Of a stretch of 64,000 nucleotides of DNA, positions 49,613 through 61,600 are shown piece after piece. Source of the DNA: an uncultured Clostridium sp. Its GTDB lineage: Bacteria > Bacillota > Clostridia > Lachnospirales > Lachnospiraceae. Within the stretch, counting starts at the first letter, position 1, and each line of letters begins with the position of its first letter. Under the pieces are notes generated by a model, which was not told where the DNA came from, did not search any database, and was given only the letters and a program-made list of their open reading frames with translations. The DNA lies in assembly GCA_900549235.1 (NCBI GenBank), contig URNT01000016.1, positions 1-64,000 of the forward strand. Reading direction: 5' to 3'. Made by a program: the position numbers and the translations under genes.

Positions 49613-52600
49613 TTATTTAAAACCCTCAGGAAGATCTGCCTGAAGGATCATCCTCTGCCCCTGCCCGTGGCAGGTAGAAAGGGTAACCCTGCCTGAAATC
49701 TCCTGCTGATACAGGGTCTTATCCTCCCCTGGCCGCACCTGGGCGAGGCGGATGGGACACCGGAACCATGCTCCCTGGTAATAGAGATAAAGATCCGGGT
49801 GCGCCTTCCTGTAATCCGGATCCAGAAAAGCCTTCAGCCCCCCAAACATCGATCCGTCCCTTCTGTTATGGCCGTACAGAACCGTATTGACTCCCTCCTC
49901 AAGCAATTTCCCCTCCTCTGCGAAGATGCTCCCGGCTGACGACTCCTTTCCATAAAAGTCTCTGGTAAGATAATACTCCCGGTCATCTGGACGCTGCACC
50001 ACCGGATAATCAACCTCCGTCCCCGGTATCCGGATCCAGAACTGGTAATCCGGGTTGGCAGCTCTCAGTTCCTTCTCATCTATAGAAGCAGGGCCTCCCG
50101 GCGGCGGAGTGCTGATCCGGGATTCCTCTGCCTTCACCTCCTCCTGTGAAAATGTCTGTTCCCGCAACACCTCATACTGCCTGGCCTCTTTCCTATAGCC
50201 TTCCGCCATTCCCGCAAGGCTTCCGGCAGAAAGGAAAACTCCCGACGCAAAGAGACAGATAAAGACCGGTATCAGCTTTGGTCTTGACATAAGCCCCCAG
50301 GCAATTCCTAAAAGAAGGATCCCACCCAGGATCAGTACATAGATTCCCCTGTTGCCGTCATAATACGTCGGAACGGCCCATACATCCCCTTCTCCAATTG
50401 CTGCTCTACTCTCCCCTTCCTTCTCCAGACCTACATAGCCTCCATACACAGCCCTGCAATCCCTCACCCGTTTCTCCCCGGTACAGATAATCGCTCTCCC
50501 ATCTCTCTCCACCTTTCGGATCCGGTATCCCTCTGGTGGCAGTCCTGCCGTTTTAAGAATATCCGCCTCGCAGGAACGAAGCCCTTCCTCCGACAAAAAT
50601 GTCTCCCGGTCCACCGCCCTGTCTCCAAGCAGGTAATAATCTCCATCCAAAATTCCACTGTCCAGCTCCAGACGAAAGCCCTCCTCCCAGCGCTGGTTTA
50701 AATCATATGCCTTTATAATAGGAAGAAACACCTTCTGCTCCCTTCCTGTCATATGATTCTGAATGGTGAAGCCGGCTGAGGCCGGGGGCTGGAAGCTGTC
50801 CTCCACCCCTAGATAATTCAGTTCTTTTTCAACATAGACCATTTCACTTTCCTGAAACTCAGAGGCCCAGGTCCGGCGTGTGCTTCCAAATATTGTAAAT
50901 AGTGCCAATATCACCGCCAGAAACCATTTCCCTGCCTTTCTTTTTTTCATACGCAGAAAGCAGAGGAACAGACCAGCCATAGAAACTGCTCCAAGGGCAG
51001 CAAGCTCATAAACAGGCTGCTCATCTCCTGTAGCAAGGATTGTTCTATCCCCTCCCTCACCGGTCAAGTGGCCCTGGCCGGATAATGGACGTGGACGATA
51101 CCAGGCTGTAATAATTCCCAGACGCTTTTCCTGTTTAAAATTGATAATAGTTGTGTTTCCCTGTATAGTTCCGTCTGGATGGACGGTAAAATGGTATTCC
51201 TGGCCGGTACGCTGGTAGCCCTCCGGGGCCTCCATTTCCCGCACCAGATATGCGCCAGGCTTTAGAAGCCGCAGCGTCAAAGTGCCATCCTCACCTGTGA
51301 CCCCTTCCAGGATCTCTCCCTCTCCATCCGTTGGAATCACCTGGAGCCTCGCTCCTGAAAGCAGCTCCCTGGTCATGCCGTCCTCTTTTTTAAGAACCAC
51401 CTTTAGTTCTTCATTTTTAATTTCATAAGTGCCTGTGATCAGCTCCTTTCCCCGGATTGTAAAGGTAAATGTATCCGGGTTCAGGGCATAACCCTCCGGG
51501 GCCTTTGTCTCCCGGAAAGTATAGGTTCCGTCCTCCGGCTTCGCAATACGCAGGCTTCCGTCTGCCCTGCTGACCGCTGCAGCCATCACTTCTCCCTTCT
51601 GGTCATAGAAGGTAAATTCCGCGCCCTCAAGGGGACGGCCAGACATATCTGTCTTTTTAAAAGAAATATAGTCCGGTTTCGGCTTTCCGCCGCCTCCTCC
51701 GCCGGATGAGGTTATTTTAGTGTTTTCAAAGGTGAATTTCTGAACTGCAGACTGGTCTCCAGTGATCTCAATTTCCTTGTCCGGCGCTTTTTCATAGCCC
51801 TCCGGCGCTTCCAGCTCCCGGATAATATAAATTCCAGGCTCCAGCCCATAAAAAGTCTGACCCATTCCTTCCTCTGAGGTCCACTGGCGGATTACCGTTC
51901 CATCTGATTTGCGGATCAGCTCCAGCCTGGCTCCTCCCAGAAGCACGCCTGTAGTTCCGTTGACCTTTTCTACACCCACAATGGAAGCATAATTTCTCAT
52001 CACAAGCTGAGGGATCTCTGTCATTCCGTCCTGGACGATAAAATAAAACGGTTCCTCTAAAAGGGTAAATCCTTCCGGAGCCTGAATCTCCCGCAGGCGG
52101 TATTCCCCCGCCTCCAGAGCCCGGATCATATGAGGCTGCTTTCCGGAAATCCATTCCTCCGCCAGCTCCCAGATGTCCTGTCCTTCAGCCTTTCTTTCCA
52201 GGCGCAGCAGGGCGCCCTCCAGCAGCTCCTCTGTGGCTCCCAGCCGTTTTTCCACCACCACCCGATTACTGTCATTGACCGGATCATAGGGTAAAACAAT
52301 GGTTTTCGTATGCTCATCCTGATATTCAAACTGAAATTCAAATGGTTTTAAGGTCAGCATATGGCCGGGAGCCGCCTGAAACTCGGTACAAAGATAGGTA
52401 TAGGGGCTGAATTTTCCCTGATTATCTAAATACCCAATAGGCATACCGCTGAATGCAAGCCTTCCCTGCTCATCGGTCACCGCCTCTGCCCACAAGGTTC
52501 CCTGAGTTTTATTTTCCAGCCGAAACCAGGCTCCCTGAAGGGTCTGTGCCGTATCATCCGCGTCATGCTTTACCAGCTCCAGCCGTCCCGCAGGGATCTC

Positions 52601-55600
52601 GTCCACCATTTCTGCCTTCTGCACTACCTGGGTGTCCACAATGGAAAATGGCACATCCACCGACTGCAGAAAGCCATAAGGCGTCATTTCCTCCCGCAGG
52701 ATATACTCTCCCTCCGGGATATACTCCACCAGATGAGGCCTTAGATCCCCAGGCAGAAAGCCCTCAGGAATCCTCCCAAGCTCCTGATCCTCCTGGGTGT
52801 AAACTCCATCCAGCCCGGAGATCCAGACTGCCTCCCGGTCCTCATACGCCCCGTTTTCCACCGGGATATGCAGAATCAGCGGATGTTCCTCCGGCTTTCC
52901 ATCCTCCTTTACTGGGTAAATGGCAAGCTTTGCTCCCGCTATCTCCTTTCCCCCTGCAGCAGCCGTTTTTGACACCTGAACCCTCAAAGGCTCGTCCTCC
53001 ATCCGGCTGTACTGTATTTCTTCCAGGTGGCCCTTATCTTCTATATATATGAAAATAGGATCCGCAGTGGCATACCCATCTGGATTTTCCTTCTCTGCCA
53101 GCACATAATAGCCCACCGGAAGGTATTCCATACGGACAGAGCCCCGCTCCGTATAATAAAAACGGCCCTGCTTCGTACCGGGAATCTCCTGGTACTGATA
53201 ATCATATTTCATAATGGGTCTGTTTCCTGAGCTGTCCGGCTCATACCGGCCCGTAGCCGCCACCGCCTGGCCGTCCTGATAGGTGGCTGCCCGGAAAGTA
53301 AGAAGGAGATCTTCCTCTTTATAAACAGGATTTCCATTTTCATCTGCAGCGGCCCTGTAAAGGGAAAGAATAGCCGGACTGTCCTCATATAAGATCTCCC
53401 CTGTTTTGGCATCTGCCTTTTTAATATCAAGAGCAGTAAAATCATCCTCCATTTCAAAGCTCTGCACCTGTCCTGTTTCCAAAATGTCAATATTGACCGT
53501 ATTGGACTGAACATAGCCCTGGTCATAGGGGCAGGAGGTTTCCTCCAGCACATAAGGGCCTACAGGAATATGGTCGATCCAGTGGGGCTCCATGGTCAGC
53601 ACCGGATTTCCCTCTCCGTCTGTTTTCAGATTTCCCCTGTCATCATAGGCATAGCCGCTGATCCAGGTATGATATACCTCCCCCTTCTGATAACGTCCTT
53701 CCCTGTCTGTAACAGGATCTCCCTTTTCATCCAGCCTTGCCTGATAAAGAGTCATGCCTGCCCCGACGATCTCCTTCTGTGTCCGTACATCTATCTTGGC
53801 AAAGGCAGCCCTTGTAAATACATTCTGGAGGAAATATTTCTGAACCTGGTCTGTATCCTCCAGGATCATGCCCTGATAGGCGCTCTGGATATAGCCCTGG
53901 TCATAAGGCACATCCTCCTCTTGGAGAATATAGGCTCCAAAGGGAATGCGGGCAATCTCATGGACACCTCCCACAGTCTCCGGGCTTCCATCCGGCCCGG
54001 TACTCTGGCCAGTGACCCACGTTTCTTCCTTCTCTGTCATTTCCCAGGATGTATAAGAAACAGGAAGGCTATTTTCATCATCCTCGGTCTGTTTCTTCTG
54101 GTAAATGCTCCTGCCCTTCTCCTGCTCTGTCACCTGGATAGAGCGGACCAGCTTTTTTCCATTGGTTTCATCAGTAACATAGGCGATCATACGGCCAAAT
54201 TCATCATAGACATAGGCCATCCCCGTTGTTTCATCTGCATAGCATAGGAAATTCCCCCCATCATCCAGGATCTGCAGCCGGCCGGTTTCCTCCTCCCGTC
54301 GGTTTGGAACAGAAGACAGATCATAAAAATACAGGCTCACCGGCGGATTTTTCACCGGGACGGCGTCCCAGATCTTATGGCCTGCTGTCTGAAATGCCGG
54401 GTTCGTGTGCCCGGTCACAGCAAGCTCCTTGTGGATCCCCGTATTTTCATTAATGATCTGGGTTATTTTTCCATTTTCCCAGATAGGCTTCACCCCTGTA
54501 TAGCCACCTGAGGCAGCGGGCTCCAGCTGGATCCCCTCATACAGGGCAAGTCCGGCCCTGGAAACAGAGATACCAAAGCGGATTCCTTTTCCTGAAAATG
54601 TACCGTCCATATGGTACAGCGGCTTCACTCCTGCCATGGATCTCAGCTCTTTTTCCGTCCCTTCTATGATCTCCTCCGACCAGCGGTCCATTGCCTTTGT
54701 GACAAATCCGGTCCATCTTTCTGATTCTTCGTCGTATCGGATGTCCCTTACATCCCCTCTTTCCTTCAATTTTTCTTCCCGGCCCCAGACCTGATAAATC
54801 AGGCCGTCACCGGTATCATTGACCATCACCTTGGAAGAAAAACCGCCGCTGGCCTCGGTCCGGCCCTGGCTGTCCTTTTCCAGAAGACCATTTTCATTTC
54901 CAATCAAGGAATCTCCGTCCTCTACCTTGTGGATCTGGACCCGGGAGGGATGATCCTTTACCGGGATCCGGCTGACGGTTTCTGTCTTTTGGATATTTCC
55001 CTCCTCTAACGGCAGGGCGTACTGATACCGGTCCGCCGGCTTCTGCTCCCAGCCCTGGTGAGTTCCGTCCGGCTGGTTCAGCTCCTCATAATAAGTCACC
55101 TCATCCCCATAGATCTCAAATGCAACGGGACGGCTTTTGGTATATCCCCTGGGAGCGTCGATCTCCACCAGAACGTAGGCCCCTGCTCCCAGAGGCTCAT
55201 AGGTTTCGATAAAGCCGGTCACCTCCTTCTTTACCTCTCCATCAGCCAGGATCTCCTGTTCAGTGGAAAAGGCCCGGAAAATGCCAGTTTCATTTCCGGA
55301 GGTGTCCTTTTGTGAAATAAGCTGGCTTTCGTCATACAGGGGAATCCCCTCCTGATCCAGCCGGATAGGCAGGTCATCCCCGGAGCTGTTACTGGCTCCT
55401 ACCCGGGGATATAGGATCTGCCGGCCATCCATGTCTGTCACAGGATTTCCCTCCGCATCCACTGCCGGGCCAAACAGGACAGCTCCTGTGCCGGTTATGG
55501 TTCCATTTTCTTCCTTTTTTACATCCCGCTTGGCTGCGTAGATCTTAAAAAGGGCGCCGTCATGGAGAATGTTGTCCCCGGTTTCGGCATCCAGCTTCTC

Positions 55601-58600
55601 GATCCGCAGTCTTGACCGGTAGTAAGTATTTTCCACATCCTTATGGGCGTAGGCCTTGTATCTCCCCTCCTCGCCGGGCGCCGGCTCTGTGACGGACCAG
55701 GGCACCAGCATGGGGGCGTATTTTCCATGAATGGCCATTCCTATTCCGGACATCACTGGAACCTGATCCCGCAGTTCTGTCTCGCCGCTCTCCGTCTCAT
55801 TTCCTTCGTAGCGGACCTGATCTGCCAGCCCTTTTTCCTCGCTCTGGCTGGAATAGCCCTGATAGATGGCGGCAATCTCAGGATTTCTGCCATCCATATA
55901 TTCCGTCTCATAGGGCTCCTTCGAGGTCAGGCTGTGTCCTGGGCGGGCATCAGGGCAGAGTCCGTATTTGTAGATTTGAAAGGATCCATTCTGGCCGTTT
56001 GCTTCTATTATATGTGTTTCCTCGTTGAAGCGGATCTTATATTTCCTGATCAATTCCTCCGGCGTATCCTTGCTGTTGTAGCGGAAATAAGGATCTCCTG
56101 CTGTGTAATCCATTTCTCCCCCTGCGTTGGAGGGCACAAATGGAAGCACCACCTCCTCAGGATCCCGGATCTGGTAGTGGCGGTTGGCAAATTCATCTGA
56201 CTGCGGCACCTGCTCTGTCATCACATAAGTACCGTAGGGCAGTGGAACCGAGGAGGCATAATAATGGTCCGATCCATACTTCGTATTGCACTGAAGGGTG
56301 GTTTTATCTTTATCCGCTCCTCCCTCCGGTTCCGAATCCCACTGCACAGACAGGATCGAATCAAGGCCCTTAAATGGCTTCAGATACTGTTCCCCTTCTT
56401 CCATGGCCTGGACTAAAGCCAGAGCGTAGGCCTGGTCACTGTTTAAATGTGGATTCTTCTGCAAAATCTCTTTTTTTCGAACCTCTATAGAATCATATTC
56501 CAGAACAAATTCCTTTAAACGCTGCCTATTCCCTTCTTCCAGGGCCTTCGCCGCATACAGAGCGCTGAAAAATTTCTTATAATCCGGCGTTCCATCCTCT
56601 TTTTTCTCCAGCAGCGGCCATCCCACGGGGCCCTCAGGAGGCTGAAATACCACCTGCGTCTGGTCTTTGAACTCCGGTCTGCCTGTGTACCTGGAAATAA
56701 GCCCTCCATGTTCATCTGCGTACAAATGCTCCAGGTTCTGCTTCAAATACAGCTTAAATCGGAAATGGCTGACCTGACCGGTGCCTTTATGCTCCCTGCC
56801 TCCTGTAAACAGCCCCAGAAAATTGGTCATGGCGTCATTGTGAACGGATCCGTAGGTATTGACCCCGTCATAGGAAGACTTTGCAATATCCTTCGTAACC
56901 CGGATGGGCTGGCGAATTACCCGCTCATGAAGAACCATAGGGCGGGCTCCAGTGCTTCCATCCTGTACCGGAATATCCTGTCCGGGGTATTCCAGACGGG
57001 CAAAGCGGATATAGCTGTCTGGATCCGTCTCCGGCTCTGTCACAAATGCGTAGACAGAGGCGCCGCCAACCTGGGTCAGATACTGGCTGTAAGGGATGGT
57101 TTTCCCTTCATAGGTTATGGTGCTGCGGTCCGTCACTGCCCGGTAGGAGGTTTCCCCATCTGAAAGGATCTCCTCATGGATGGAATAGGCGCCCTGCTCC
57201 CGGTCATAGCGGGCTTCTACAGGAATCAGCTCCAGCTCATCTACCGAAATCTCTATTTCCTTATAAACTGGCACCTCCTCCATCACCGGAATAGGATTGC
57301 CATTCCTGTCCAGAAGCACCTCACCTGGCCGGTAGGTTTCATACATGGGCTGGTAAATGGTATCAAGCCTGGCTTCCAGATCCTCCTCTACACGAACCTC
57401 GCCTGTGATCTCCTGCTTTTCCATTACCTGTGCCAGGCGGCTCTCCAGTCGGAATTCTCCCTGGGCCTTTGAGATCCAGTAGTGGAACGCCTGTCCGCCT
57501 TCCAATGTGCCTGTTTTCCGTATGTAAAGGCTGCGGCTGGCGCTGTCATAAACAGCGGGGCAGGCTTCATTTCCGGAGGTGCTGTCATAATACAGTCTGG
57601 CGTACCAGATGCCGTCCTGCTGATAGACTTCATCTGTGATGCCCTGATCATAAAAGCCATGGGCAGTAAACCAGTCAAGAATCTGAGCAGCGGCCTGCGA
57701 GTTAAGGGAACCTGTAAGCTCCAGGTTGATCCAGGGAGCACCCTGCTCAGGCTCTGCTGGCTGACAGCCCAGCTGGCGGAGCATGGAATTAACCTGGGCT
57801 TTTAAATAATCCCCATCCACAGGAAGATCCCATTTTGAAAAATCCTCCGGCAGAGCATCGCCCGTTAGCTGAGGGCTGGTGCGGAAACGATAAGGGTATG
57901 CTTCCCCTGCGGGGATTCTTGTATCCCCCTCCGTCCAGGGCCGTTCCAGAGGATTTCCGTCCGGGCCAATTTTATATTCCCCTCCGGCCGCAGTCTGATA
58001 GACGGTATTTCCAAAGCTGTCTTTTTTGATCTCTTTGCGGGTTCCGGTTATGGTGGAGGTCTTTTCCGTTTTTTGACAGATCTTCTGGCGGAAGATTCTG
58101 GTTCCTTCCGGGTAGCCGGTAAGGGTGATGTCGTAGCCCTGTTCTGTGCCTTGATGCTCGATTACAAATTCATTCCAGGTGCCGTCCGCCTCCATGCTGT
58201 TGTTTTCAGACAAACCATATTTCACGCGGGCGGTTCCCTGGGCCTCAGGAATGGTATCAGTCTTGCCGGTCTGGTTGGTATCCGGCTGAGTTTTTCCATA
58301 AACAGAAAGCTCATAGCCCTCGGACCGGCTCAGCTCCCGGATATAATAGCTTCCCATCAGCAGGGGCCTTCCAATCCAGGAATTTCCATTTTTCCCCTCA
58401 TAATCTGGATAAGTAATGGTGCCGAAACCTTCTGAAGATGAAGAAATAGAAGATCCATTGTAAAGATTTTCCGGGGCAGAAGAATTCTGAGGCATCTGGA
58501 CGGTGCCATCGGCTCCAAGGGTAGTTCCCGGCACCTTGGTATATGCCAGAAAGGACGCGTTCCCTTCTCGGTCGGTGGCGGCAATGGCTGTCAGGTCATG

Positions 58601-61600
58601 CTTCTGGTAGATCACACCGGACTTCCCATCCGAATGAATGATGTCCTGGGCGGCAAACAGCCCGTATACGGCTCCCTCCAGTGTAGCGTCTCCCTGGGTC
58701 TGTCCCCCGCTTGCCTCCGGGGCCAGCTGACCGAGCTCCAGATCCCGTTTGTTGATGTGGAGGCGGCCCTCTGTCCGGTGGTTCCAGATCTTGAAGGTAT
58801 AGAGAATATCTCCTGGATTTCCATAGCCGGAGGTGTCCATAGACGGCTCTGTGTCATCTATAAAATCAGGCAGAGACAGGGTGATGGAGCCGTCCTCTGA
58901 CTTAAGAAGGCGGGAAAATGATTCCCTCATGCGGTTCAGATCGAAAATACGTGGGGATGGCTCGGAGGACGATGGGAGCCAGGGGGATGATAAATCATCT
59001 GCAGATGGCTCAGGGGCCTGGCGGGTGTACTGGTAGAACTCGGTCTCACAGCCAGAAGGGTCGTCCCGGAAAATATTGGATGGGGTGCTGGGGGTTGCTT
59101 TATGTGCGCTCAGCCTCAATCCGATTTTGCGGCGGGTGATAGATGCCTGGGGAGAAAAATGAGCGGATGTGAGTTGGGTGGAAGCCGGATCAGCTCCGCT
59201 GGAAGCTTTCCCTGGATCGGTGATGGGCGTTTCTTTGCTGTCTTTTTTGTTTGCACTCTCTGCTGGTGCTGGGGCAGTTGAATCAGATTTGTCTGCGTTG
59301 TGTTCCGATTCCGGGGGCGTCTTCGGTTGTCCATCTGGATCAGTTTTAAGTTCTTTATTTTTTGAGCTTTCTCTGGCCTTTGGACTGGATGAGTCTGCTC
59401 CGGCCTGTTCTGCTTCGGATCGGGGAGTTGAATCATCCATCTCCTGACGATCTGTGTCTGCTCCTGTTTTCGGGGCAGACGAATCGGAGACTGATTCTCT
59501 TTCTTTTCCAGATTCCAAGGAGCCTGCATTTCTTGAGTTGGCCCCTGTTTCACCTTTCGCGGGTTCTGGATTGTCTGAATTGCCTGGATTGTCTGGCTTA
59601 TCTGGTTTGCCTGGTTTTTCACTATCTGTTCCTTCTCCAGTTCCCGGTTTTTCTGGATTGGTTCCGGTTTCGTCTTCCTCGGATCCTGGATTGCCTGAAT
59701 TGCCTGGCTTTTCTGGTTTACCTGGTTTTTCACTATCCGCTCCTTCTCCGGTTCCTGGTTTTTCCGGATTGGTTTCGGTTTCACTTTCCCCTGTTCCTGG
59801 CTTGTCTGAATTTCCTGAATCATCTGGTTTGTCTGGCTCCTCACCATCCGATCCATCTCCAGTTCCCGGTTTCTCTGGATTGGTTCCAGTTTCACCTTCC
59901 CCCGCTCCTGAAGTTTCTGAATCGTCTGGATCATCCGTTTCGTCCCCCTCCATTCCTTCTCCGCTTCCCGGCTTTTCTTCCTCCACAAAATCATCGGCAC
60001 CTGGTTTCTTATCACCATCCACACCTTCCTCCTTTTCCGGCAAATCTTCCAGTTCCTCTGTCTTAATCTCCACGATCTCCCGTAGTTCATCCAAAATCCT
60101 CTCTACGCCCTCCGGCAAAGTCTGGGTTAGCCATTTTTTGACTCCTGCCAGACTCCTTCTGTCCCTATAGGAACGTGATTCTGAAATTAAAGCCGCTGAC
60201 ATTTCTCGTATGGCGTCTGCTTCCCGTATTCTTCCCCCATCCTGCGCAGAAGTCAAGGTAACCGTCTCAATCGGCTGGTCATCTCTGTGTTTTCCATGGA
60301 GAATATAGCCAGCCCGGGCATTCTGCTCCTTCAGCGTATAGCTGTATTCCAGGGCGATAAAATTTTCATAGGTGGCGTCACGGTCAGCCAGCATTTCTTC
60401 TCTGGCAGAAGGATCCTGACTGTGGTTATCCTCGTTCTCATTTTGGACATGGAAATCACAGGTACTGCTGCAAAGCTCCTGCTCCGCCTGCCACTGCTGG
60501 CGCAGGCGTTCATTTTCCTCCTCGCAGCCACATTCTTCCTCCTCTGAGCCTTCGCCCTCCTTTTCCTCCTTTTCATGGTCGCACTGGATCCATTCCGGGG
60601 CTGGGTGGCCCATACAGTAGGTTTTGTTATAGTTGTAATTTTTAAAATCACTGTGGCTGGCATATCCGTTCTGGTCCGTGGTCATAATGTCGCAGAGAAA
60701 ATACTCCTCCGGTTCAGGAGACATACAGTTGGCATATACCTCCCCGAAAAGGCCGTCCGGCTCCCCTTCTATATAATCCTCTGTACAGATCTGATCCAGG
60801 TCGAATCCTTCCCATACCTGAAAGGAGGCTCCTTCCAGTCTCTGATCCGTTTCCCCGCAGTATTTTTCCAGATCAATTTTATAATCTGCTTCAAATACCT
60901 CTGAATGACGGTACAGCTCCACCCCTGGACTGTCCGGCAGATTCACCCCAGGCGTATCCCCCAGTGAAAATGACACCACTGCCGGCGGACGGTTCATATC
61001 CAGCCAGCCCATCTGCATCTGAAAGGGCTCGGGCGGCTGGAAAATATAGGCAAAAAACCGGGTGTCAATGCCGGAAAGCTCCCCAGAGCAGATGGTGCCG
61101 GAGGGTGTTCCATTTCCCTGATACCTGAAAGTAATGCTCTCCCCGCCCGAAGACAGCTGATAGGACCACCCCGTCTCCGGAAACGACCAGACTGTCTCCT
61201 GAAGCTGAGGGCAGCTGCTGATGTCCAGAGTCAGCTCATAGATCCCTTCCTTCAGTTCCATTCTCTGCTGTGTCCCATTCCATCCTGGAAGAGATGTATT
61301 TTCCGTACTGTAATAATCCTGAACCCCGTCTTTTACATATTCCTTTAATTCTTCATAAAGGCTGAGGATCCTCGGCTCCTTCATTACTGCTGACAGACGC
61401 TCCATCACCGGCTTCTGTGTATTCCAGTCCAGCTGGGCTCCCGCCATGCAGCCCCACAGATAGGTCTGAACCACCGCATAACGGGGCGGGTCATAATAAT
61501 TTTCCAGCATCCATTCGTAAGCCAGAGTCATAGGAAGATACCGCTCAAAGCTCCCCACCACCGGCACAGACTGGGCCGGATCTACGGGATACAGCTCATA

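Noticed and set aside
59362..60170. Two plus-strand frames in the Pro/Gly-rich stalk
   Set aside because: Overlapping frames exist only because the repeat lacks stops on the opposite strand.
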